Assembly (NCBI GenBank): GCA_002298155.1
Contig: DBME01000018.1
Coordinates: 1-10,530 of the forward strand
From: Holophagaceae bacterium UBA706
GTDB lineage: Bacteria; Acidobacteriota; Holophagae; Holophagales; Holophagaceae
Length of the DNA stretch: 10,530 nt
Reading direction: 5' to 3'
The position numbers were made by a program, and so were the translations under genes. Below the pieces are notes generated by a model that saw only the letters and a program-made list of their open reading frames with translations, ran no database searches and had not been told where the DNA came from. Of the stretch, positions 4,750-10,530 are shown in pieces. Within the stretch, counting starts at the first letter, position 1, and each line of letters opens with the position of its first letter.

Positions 4750-7317
4750 TCAGTTCCCATCCACGAAGGGACCCGACATGATCAAGACCATGGACCCGCC
4801 ACCTCCGCTGGCTAAACCATTGGCGCCCCATCGGATAAGCCGGTTGGCCGCCATGCCGTTTGGCGATTGGCCGCCAAGGAATACGAACTGGAGGGGGGCG
4901 CGGGTCCCCAAGTCCATGGACGCGAGGGCGATGCAGGATACCTCGTCCTCCCCAAGAAAGAAGGCTCTCCCAACCGCCGAATCCGGCACCATCCGGCCAC
5001 CGACGGAGAACCTGCCAAGATCGTCCCCCGTTTCAGGGTCTAGAACTCCACCCCGGTCCGTATAGATTCGATTGGTGATTCCATCGAAGTGCATGAAATC
5101 GTAGAAATCCACCATCGCATCTTCTTTCGTGCGGACAAGCGCCAGTCCCTGGACAGTCACATTGAAAAGGGTGAGATTGAACCTCGTAGACTCGCAGTCG
5201 TTCGTGAACAGGACCCCGGCATTGGCCCCCCATTGCAGCGAAAACGACTGCACTCCAACTTCCGCTTCTTTCGCCTGAAGGGGCCTCGGCACATCGTCGT
5301 CATAGATCACGACGCTCCCTCCGTCGGACCGGTAGATCCCTTCGGCACCCCCGATGGTCACGGCTAGGGTGCGGGGCGCACCAGGTGCGACCTGCATGTC
5401 GAGGACCGTCTTGGGCCCATCGAAAGCACTTGACCCCAGATTGATCGTGAGATCTGGGACCAGGTCCGGAAGCAGGAATCGCTTGATGGCCGAAGCACCA
5501 TCCAGAGCGACATACAGATATTGGCCGTCCCCCGACAAGGCCAGCCGCTGGGGCTCACTGCCGGCAAACACCAGCCGGGAGGTTTTGCCCAGAACGGGGT
5601 CGATCACGGCGATGGAATTCCCTCCCCTGCCAGCGGAACTGGGAATCGACGCATACAGGACCTTCCTCGCCGGATCCCATGCGATGTCGTTGGAAGGCAG
5701 GGGAATGAACCGGGCCTGGAGATCGGTCACGGTGAAGACCTGACCGCTGGAAAGCCCGCCTGTGCCTGCCGGGTTCTGGACGGTCACCGTGAAGGCCCCA
5801 GGAACGGCGAGGTCTGACGCGGGGATGGCGGCCTGGAGATGCGTTGGGGCCAAGTAGGTCGTGGTTCGCGGGCTCCCGTTCAATTGGACAACCGAATCCA
5901 TCCCGAACCCAGTTCCAAAAAGGTCGAGGGTGCAAGCCGGACTGCCACGAAGCACCGTGGACGGCTGGAGGTTCCCCACGGTTGGAGCGGGAGCGGCCGC
6001 GCCGCTTACGAAGGTTCCGGAGTATGTCCACAGAGGGTTCTTTCCCCCTCCGTGAGCCAACCCGTCCTGCCCCCACCGAACGATGCGGGTGGGGTAATAC
6101 GACCCGCTCCAGTCGCCCCCGGGCAGTGCCCCCACGGGCGCCTGGGTGGTGGTATCAAAGGAGTGGATGACAAAACCCAGACCCGCGGTGCTATTCCCAA
6201 GAAAGAACGCGCGTTGGAGCTTCGTGTCGGGAACCATCCTGAAAGCCATGGTGTACGAGTCCAGGCCGGGCCACGAGAACAATCCGACCTGATGTCCCGT
6301 CAACGGGTCCAGGATTTCGCCCCCATCACAGAAAAGTCTCTTGGTCCCAGGATCGAAATGGATAGCCCGATTGAATTCATGGAAAACACCGGGCGCCGAC
6401 CAGACCGGAGTCGGACCTTGGTCCGTAACGGACATCAGCTGGTAGATCCCCGGACATTGCTCGGTCTCGGCTCCATACAAAGTGGTGGCGTCGCTGCTCC
6501 ACTGAATGGAGGTCATGAGATGGCCGAACGCCGTCTGGTCCATGGAGTTGAAGGGCCGGCGCAACTGATCGTCATAGACAACGACCCCGCCTACGCCCTT
6601 GGGACTGCCCACGGAGCGACCGAGATTCACGGCCAAGGTTCGCGGCGCGCCTGGAGCCACCTGCATATCTTCGATGGTATAGGGGCCATTCTCAGGGTCT
6701 GCGCCCAGGGCGATGACTTGGTCAAGTGAAAGGTCCGGCAACGTGTACCGCCGGATGGAACTGGAGGCCTGAATGGCCACGTAGAGGAATCGGCCATCAT
6801 CGGAAAATGCGAGAAGGTCGGCTCCCCCATCGATTGGGACATGGGTCCTGACCTGGTCCGTTCTTGGGTCGAACACGGCAATCCCGCCGCTCTGGCCCGC
6901 CGGTAATGCCAGGTAAAGCACCTGCCGCGCGGAATCCCAGGTCAAATCATTGGTCAAGGGGCGGCCTACGGCAAAGGTGACAGCCAGGGATGCCCCCCCC
7001 GCACTGGGGGGGTTGGCGACCTTGACTTGCACCTGTCCCACGACCTTCAAGTCATCCGCCGAAATCGCCGCCTGGAGGTGGGCGCCGGATACGTAGGTGG
7101 TGGGCCTGGGATTCGCGCCCCACTGCACAACTGCACCGGGGTCGAACCCGGTCCCGTAGATTTCAAGGGTGAAGGCCTTGTCCCCATACGTGCATACGGC
7201 AGGGGAGATCTGGACGATCACAGGCGCGGAGGCGGCGGATCCACCACCACCGCCCCCGCAAGCTAGGGCAAGCATCACCTGAAGGACGAGAAGGAAAAGT
7301 ATCAGCCCGTTTTTCAT
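4750..7317 (-). CDS. Large lipoprotein with two tandem IPT + beta-propeller units
   Basis: An 855-residue predicted cell-surface or periplasmic lipoprotein of unknown function. The signal ends LALAC at C20 (lipobox with Ala at -3, so slightly atypical) and is followed by a Gly run. The domains in order are IPT/TIG about 32-117, propeller-like about 118-440, IPT/TIG about 445-531 and propeller-like about 532-855. Each propeller has YVTN-like blades (DDGRFLYVAIQ at 173-183, GDGQYLYVALD at 597-607) and a signature QVAPGAPRTLAV (219-230, 642-653). Each unit ends RWGxxGLAxGGG followed by SGxFV. IPT domains are Ig-like folds common in surface proteins; propellers commonly bind ligands or proteins. 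The ATG lies 3 bp after the stop of the upstream paralogue with only a weak GGAA, so translational coupling is likely. Codon third positions are richer in A/T than in the peroxidase gene. No catalytic residues were recognised. Confidence 0.88.
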   Translation of the reverse strand: MKNGLILFLLVLQVMLALACGGGGGGSAASAPVIVQISPAVCTYGDKAFTLEIYGTGFDPGAVVQWGANPRPTTYVSGAHLQAAISADDLKVVGQVQVKVANPPSAGGASLAVTFAVGRPLTNDLTWDSARQVLYLALPAGQSGGIAVFDPRTDQVRTHVPIDGGADLLAFSDDGRFLYVAIQASSSIRRYTLPDLSLDQVIALGADPENGPYTIEDMQVAPGAPRTLAVNLGRSVGSPKGVGGVVVYDDQLRRPFNSMDQTAFGHLMTSIQWSSDATTLYGAETEQCPGIYQLMSVTDQGPTPVWSAPGVFHEFNRAIHFDPGTKRLFCDGGEILDPLTGHQVGLFSWPGLDSYTMAFRMVPDTKLQRAFFLGNSTAGLGFVIHSFDTTTQAPVGALPGGDWSGSYYPTRIVRWGQDGLAHGGGKNPLWTYSGTFVSGAAAPAPTVGNLQPSTVLRGSPACTLDLFGTGFGMDSVVQLNGSPRTTTYLAPTHLQAAIPASDLAVPGAFTVTVQNPAGTGGLSSGQVFTVTDLQARFIPLPSNDIAWDPARKVLYASIPSSAGRGGNSIAVIDPVLGKTSRLVFAGSEPQRLALSGDGQYLYVALDGASAIKRFLLPDLVPDLTINLGSSAFDGPKTVLDMQVAPGAPRTLAVTIGGAEGIYRSDGGSVVIYDDDVPRPLQAKEAEVGVQSFSLQWGANAGVLFTNDCESTRFNLTLFNVTVQGLALVRTKEDAMVDFYDFMHFDGITNRIYTDRGGVLDPETGDDLGRFSVGGRMVPDSAVGRAFFLGEDEVSCIALASMDLGTRAPLQFVFLGGQSPNGMAANRLIRWGANGLASGGGGSMVLIMSGPFVDGN
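4753..5991 (-). repeat. IPT-propeller unit, copy C (second half of the large lipoprotein)
   Basis: Residues 443-855 of the large lipoprotein. They repeat the order IPT domain, YVTN-like blade, LPDL-x-x-D stretch, QVAPGAPRTLAV, a Y/FDD motif, FFLG, RWGANGLASGGGG and SGPFV seen in copies A and B. The end SGPFVDGN is closest to copy A's SGPFVTGN, which is also at a protein C-terminus. Confidence 0.75.
5998..7227 (-). repeat. IPT-propeller unit, copy B (first half of the large lipoprotein)
   Basis: Residues 31-440 of the large lipoprotein. The unit shares the landmarks of copies A and C. Its tail, SGTFVSG, runs straight into AAAPAPTV of the next IPT domain where the other copies stop, which is what an in-frame fusion of two tandem genes would leave. 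Confidence 0.75.
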
Positions 7318-7320
7318 CGG

Positions 7321-8997
7321 TCAGTTTCCAGTCACGAAGGGGCCGGATAGGAGGTACACCGGCGTCGGGAAGGCTCCGGCCACGATTCCCCAGTTGTTGC
7401 CTCCACCGCCCCAAGCCAAACCATTTGAACCCCATCGCAGGAGCCGTCCAGGAGCAGGGGTCGAAACCCCGGTTTCCGTCCGAGTCTGGACACAGAATTC
7501 GGTCAAGGAACCTTCGATGGTGAAATGGGAAAGACTGAAACTCCGAAGGGCGAAGGCATACCCACCGGGGTTGGCGACACTGGATGGGCTGATGAAATAC
7601 GCCAGCCCATGGCCTGGATCAAGGGCCATGCGAGGATAAATCATGGATTCGAGGTAAAACCCGCCTACTGGAGCACCCTTGCCTGGGTCGATGACCTTCC
7701 CGGAATCCAGGTATATCCACCCGCTCCGAACATCGAAATGGGGCTCCGAAGCCCATTTGGCAACGCCGGAAATAATGGAGCGGATGCTGATACCGTTCGC
7801 TACCGTCATCAGGGCGATCCCGTGGCCGGTTGTCTCTCCGTCCACCGCGTAGATTTCGTTTCCCCCTGCACCCCACTGGAAGGAATCGAACCTTTCGAAG
7901 GTACGGCCGGTGGAACACCTGAGAAGGGTGTCGTCAAATACGTCGATGATTCCGGCGGACCCCTCGTAGAGCTGAGCCCGGTAACTGACGGCGAAGGTCC
8001 GGGGGGCTCCCGGAGCGACCTGAATGTCCAGGGCAACCAGCGGTCCAAGGTCGCTGTCCGAACCCAGGAGGATGGTCGCGTCTGGAGCGAGGGAAGGCAG
8101 GGCGTATCGCTGGATGGCGCGTCTCCCATCCAGCCCAACATAGAGGAAGCTGCCATCATCGGCGATGGCAAGCCTGTTTGGGTCGTCCCCCGTGCTCACC
8201 GATGCGATGATCGCGCCCGTGGCCGGGTCTATGGCGACCACCGAACCAGCATAGTTGGAGGCATTCCCGGGCACGGTCGCGTAAAGCGTCTGCCGCAGGG
8301 AGTCCAGCACCAGGTCCCGGGAAAGGATGGGGACGATCTGGGTGGTGTGGGTACCGACCGAGAAGGGACGGGGTGCGGAGGCGGTTCCACCTGTGGTGGG
8401 GTCCACCACCGTCACCCATGCCGTGCCCGGTAGGGTCAAATCCCCGGCCGTCAGGTCCATCCTCAAGCGGGTGGGGGATTCCATGGTTGTCGGACGGGGG
8501 GAGCCGTTGAGGCGTGCCACCGCGGTCGCGGTGAAACCGCTGCCGTACACCTCCAGGGATCTGGCAGGACTGCCTGCAGGCAGGGACTGGGGACTGGTAT
8601 AAGCCAGAGCCGGACCTGCCGCTACGGTGAACGTCTTCAGGAAGGGGGCGGAAGCGCACCCAAGGCCATCGATCAGCTGCACCTGCACCGGTATGTCACC
8701 GAGATTTGCGGTCTTGACCGGCACCTTGACAAGGAAATGGCCTTTCGTCGGATCAGGGCCAGGTTCGAGCACCAGGTCCTCGGTCCAGGAACCGATGGCA
8801 ACCCGGATCGTCCGGACATCGCCCTGGGGCGCGCGGTAATCCCCCGAAAGGGTGAGGGCCAGCGCACCCATGCCGTCGTCCTGATGCGCCGACTCCGGGC
8901 CAAGCGTGAGGGAAGCAACGACGGGCCGCCTATCTGGGTCACTCCCTCCACAGGCGATGAATATACAGAGCGAAGCACATAGCAGAAAAATCTTCAT
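7321..8997 (-). CDS. Lipoprotein with one IPT + beta-propeller unit
   Basis: A 558-residue predicted lipoprotein of unknown function, paralogous to the gene that follows it. The signal peptide ends FIAC with C16. Residues about 25-125 form a beta-rich domain with no counterpart in the paralogue, probably Ig-like. An IPT/TIG domain follows at about 129-214, then a propeller-like region about 216-558 with ADDGSFLYVGLD (279-290), DIQVAPGAPRTFAV (324-337), RWGSNGLAWGGGG and the terminal SGPFVTGN. The start ATG has GAGGAA five bases upstream. Only 3 bp separate its stop from the next ATG, so both are one transcript. The promoter must lie in 8998-9220, where only weak candidates were found. It may be a surface-exposed binding protein; this is inferred from the domains alone. 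Confidence 0.88.
   Translation of the reverse strand: MKIFLLCASLCIFIACGGSDPDRRPVVASLTLGPESAHQDDGMGALALTLSGDYRAPQGDVRTIRVAIGSWTEDLVLEPGPDPTKGHFLVKVPVKTANLGDIPVQVQLIDGLGCASAPFLKTFTVAAGPALAYTSPQSLPAGSPARSLEVYGSGFTATAVARLNGSPRPTTMESPTRLRMDLTAGDLTLPGTAWVTVVDPTTGGTASAPRPFSVGTHTTQIVPILSRDLVLDSLRQTLYATVPGNASNYAGSVVAIDPATGAIIASVSTGDDPNRLAIADDGSFLYVGLDGRRAIQRYALPSLAPDATILLGSDSDLGPLVALDIQVAPGAPRTFAVSYRAQLYEGSAGIIDVFDDTLLRCSTGRTFERFDSFQWGAGGNEIYAVDGETTGHGIALMTVANGISIRSIISGVAKWASEPHFDVRSGWIYLDSGKVIDPGKGAPVGGFYLESMIYPRMALDPGHGLAYFISPSSVANPGGYAFALRSFSLSHFTIEGSLTEFCVQTRTETGVSTPAPGRLLRWGSNGLAWGGGGNNWGIVAGAFPTPVYLLSGPFVTGN
7324..8613 (-). repeat. IPT-propeller unit, copy A
   Basis: Residues 129-558 of the upstream lipoprotein, homologous by eye to copies B and C. 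Shared landmarks are NGSPRPTT/NGSPRTTT in the IPT domain, LYVxLD in a blade, QVAPGAPRT, and the RWGxNGLAxGGGG plus SGPFV ending. At nucleotide level the APGAPRT block recurs near 5367-5399, 6634-6667 and 7996-8029 with many silent changes, so the duplication is not recent. Confidence 0.75.
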
Positions 8998-9220
8998 GAA
9001 TTCCTCGAAATTGGAATGGGAAATATCAGATTACCAGCATTCACCTGCGATCAACGCGAGGCCTGCCTTTCGGCCCATCCTTTCAGCAATGATCGGAACG
9101 AAGGTGGGAAGCGGTTTCAGACGGAGGCCTCGCGCAGCAGCGAAGCCCCCTGGATCTGGCATCACCATGCCACGCCAGGCCCGATATCCTGGAGGCATCC
9201 CCACCAACCGGAGTCCCGCC
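8998..9220. other. Divergent intergenic region
   Basis: A 223-bp gap between the lipoprotein operon (minus) and the small membrane protein (plus). It must hold promoters for both. On the minus strand, TTGATC (9054-9049) and an extended-type TGGTAATCT (ending 9028) are too close together (15 bases) to be convincing. The plus strand has no clear -35/-10 pair. The frame of the downstream plus-strand gene stays open through here, but the residue pattern looks noncoding and the start signals are at 9221. A short palindrome at 9157-9172 is listed separately. Confidence 0.5.
9157..9172. promoter_or_regulatory. Operator-like palindrome upstream of the membrane protein gene
   Basis: TGGCAT (9157-9162) and ATGCCA (9167-9172) form a perfect inverted repeat with a four-base spacer, 49 bases before the GTG start. 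A second, weaker inverted repeat, CCAGG/CCTGG (9175-9192), follows. It could be a dimeric regulator site; no regulator can be named. Confidence 0.3.
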
Positions 9221-9871
9221 GTGCAGCCCTTCCGCGAGAACCTCAAGCACTTCGCCAAGTCGCTCGTAGCGACCTTCCTGGGCCTCCTCATGGCCCTGGG
9301 CCTGGAAAGCTGGAACCGCGAACGGCTTCAGCAACGCGCCGCTAAAGCCGCGCTGGCGTCGGTGATGCGGGAGGCCGAGGCCAACCGGAAAGCGCTCCAC
9401 GACCTGGCCACCACCAACCAGGACCTGCCGCGGAACCTGAAGCTCACCATCGCCGCCCTGGAGAGCCTCCAGGACGCCCGGACCCGCCGCCAGCCCTGGG
9501 TGCTCCCCGAGAATTTCGGAAACCTCTCCATCAAGCACACCGCCGGCAGCCTCAAGAGCTCCGCCTGGGGCATGGCCCTGGCCGACCAGTCCGTGCAGCG
9601 CTTTCCCAAGGCCCAGGCCGAGACCCTGGCGAGCATCTACCAGCAGCTGGGCCGTCTCCAGGCCTTCCTCGACCAGCCCGTGGACTACACGCCCGTGAGC
9701 GCCCTGGGCGACGTGGCCACGGCCGAGGACCTCAAGGCCCGCCTCGAACGTCTAAGCCCCTCGGAGCTGGAGCGGATCATCTGGAACCTTCGCGAGCTCA
9801 AGGTCCGCTTCGAAATGATCCACATGTGGGCCGAAGGGATGATAGACGAGGCCCAGCCCGCCGTCCGCTAG
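9221..9871 (+). CDS. Small single-pass membrane protein of unknown function
   Basis: 216 residues starting at GTG, preceded by GGAG seven bases upstream; an in-frame ATG at 9167 lacks a ribosome-binding site. A short basic N-terminus (FRENLKHFAK) leads into one transmembrane segment at about 12-28, ending in LGLESWNRERLQ, then a long helical, charged, periplasmic or cytoplasmic domain likely to form coiled coil (AALASVMREAEANRKAL, and LKARLERLSPSELERI). The combination of a hydrophobic segment ending 'ALxLxxWN' and a helix with 'E-x-N-x-x-x-L' resembles an uncharacterised family often annotated as DUF6090-like; this is by memory only. It converges on the deacetylase gene, and the two stop codons share the bases CTAG. 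No function is assigned. Confidence 0.8.
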   Translation: MQPFRENLKHFAKSLVATFLGLLMALGLESWNRERLQQRAAKAALASVMREAEANRKALHDLATTNQDLPRNLKLTIAALESLQDARTRRQPWVLPENFGNLSIKHTAGSLKSSAWGMALADQSVQRFPKAQAETLASIYQQLGRLQAFLDQPVDYTPVSALGDVATAEDLKARLERLSPSELERIIWNLRELKVRFEMIHMWAEGMIDEAQPAVR

Positions 9872-10530
9872 TTCGTCGCCTTGTCCAGGATGTCCTTCTC
9901 GTAGACGTCGTCCTCCGCCGGATACCGCAGGCCCTTCAAGCCCACCTGGCGGGCCAGGGACCACAGGAGGCTCTCGCCTCCCGGCAGGGTCGAAGGCTGC
10001 AGGCTGTAGAGCGGGTCCCGGAAGGCCTCCTCCGCATCGATCAGCGTCCACCCCTTTTCGCGGAAGAAGGCGATGACATCCCCCAGGAAGAGCGCGTTCA
10101 CCAGGTTGTGGTGGAGCAGCAGGACGTGCTTTGCCGACCGCCCCAGCACCGCCCGGGAAAGCCCGTCGTAGTACTGGGCCCGGTCCCAGAGGTGGGCGAC
10201 GTAGGCCTTCCTCCACGGCGCCAGGTCCAGACCCGGCTTGGCCTCCAGGGCCTTCTCCAGGCGCGCGTTGTAGTACCAGTCGCTGGCGTCCACCGACACC
10301 TGGCCCTGCAGGTAGCCCTGCCCCGCCAGGAAGACCCGGAACCCGTCGCGCTTCTCGGCGGTATCGCCCTCCTTGAGGTAGGTGAACCGGAATCTCCGGG
10401 CGTATCCCGGCAGGGTGCGGATCACCTGGTCGCAGGCCACCACCTCGTCCTCGTACGCCTTCAGGGTGACCTTGTTGATGGAGGGGTGGGTGACGGTGTG
10501 GTTCCCGATGCCGTGGCCCGCCTCGCCCCA
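9868..10530 (-). CDS. Polysaccharide deacetylase, NodB domain (5' end beyond window)
   Basis: Metal-dependent deacetylase of N- or O-acetylated polysaccharide (carbohydrate esterase family 4 type). The visible part is 220 residues plus stop, and the frame is open to the window edge. The zinc-binding H-x-x-x-H motif is H11 and H15 in IGNHTVTHPSI, counted from the edge. A motif-3-like RFRFTYLKEGDT follows, then DASDWYYNARLE, and a late LLLHHNLVNALFLGDVI block typical of the family. The catalytic Asp motif (T/S-F-D-D) must lie upstream, outside the window. A GTG at 10443 is an internal valine, not the start, because the H-x-x-x-H motif precedes it. Location (secreted or cytoplasmic) cannot be judged without the N-terminus. 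Confidence 0.92.
   Translation of the reverse strand, partial: WGEAGHGIGNHTVTHPSINKVTLKAYEDEVVACDQVIRTLPGYARRFRFTYLKEGDTAEKRDGFRVFLAGQGYLQGQVSVDASDWYYNARLEKALEAKPGLDLAPWRKAYVAHLWDRAQYYDGLSRAVLGRSAKHVLLLHHNLVNALFLGDVIAFFREKGWTLIDAEEAFRDPLYSLQPSTLPGGESLLWSLARQVGLKGLRYPAEDDVYEKDILDKATN

Noticed and set aside
3365..5065. Long plus-strand and minus-strand open frames over the peroxidase gene
   Set aside because: The peroxidase frame carries the signal peptide and both haem motifs; the others are Arg/Pro/Gly-rich shadows.
9157..9172. Sigma54 promoter (TGGCAT ... TGCC)
   Set aside because: The spacing between the GG and GC elements is one base too short and the -12 element is poor; a palindromic site explains the bases better.
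1..10530. CRISPR arrays, transposases, phage or defence genes, tRNA or rRNA
   Set aside because: No regularly spaced direct repeats, recombinase motifs or RNA gene signatures were seen on either strand.

Overview
The window is GC-rich DNA with tightly packed genes from a Gram-negative-type bacterium: Sec signal peptides, lipoprotein signals, and a c-type cytochrome that must face the periplasm. The gene mix (E. coli-type alkaline phosphatase with an extra domain, lipid-anchored di-haem peroxidase, large IPT/beta-propeller lipoproteins, ferritin) fits an Acidobacteriota member of the Holophaga/Geothrix kind. That assignment is from memory and tentative; no rRNA or marker gene is present.

Layout. 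(1) Positions 1-2616, minus strand: a two-gene operon with a good sigma70-type promoter (TTGACA-N17-ACTAAT). It encodes a small membrane-anchored OB-fold/DUF3299-like protein, then a secreted PhoA-type alkaline phosphatase cut by the left edge. (2) 2617-2852: intergenic DNA holding a GC-rich hairpin just after the ferritin stop and a second, multi-hairpin element with mutually exclusive pairings. (3) 2853-4727: a divergent pair, ferritin (minus) and a lipid-anchored di-haem cytochrome c peroxidase (plus). Between them lies a Fur-box-like palindrome that overlaps the -10 element of the peroxidase promoter. Iron storage and peroxide removal therefore look co-regulated by iron or peroxide. (4) 4750-8997, minus strand: two paralogous lipoproteins 3 bp apart. 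The upstream one has one IPT + beta-propeller unit and the downstream one has two such units in tandem. This block has a visibly lower GC content at third codon positions than its neighbours. (5) 8998-9220: divergent intergenic region with a small palindrome. (6) 9221-9871, plus: a small single-pass membrane protein of unknown function. (7) 9868-10530, minus: a polysaccharide deacetylase cut by the right edge. Its stop codon shares the palindrome CTAG with the stop of gene 6.

No tRNA, rRNA, transposase, CRISPR array or defence system was seen. The most interesting signals are the iron-regulated divergent promoter, the serially duplicated propeller lipoproteins, and the alternating-hairpin element at 2648-2746. 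None of them amounts to a demonstrated new system.
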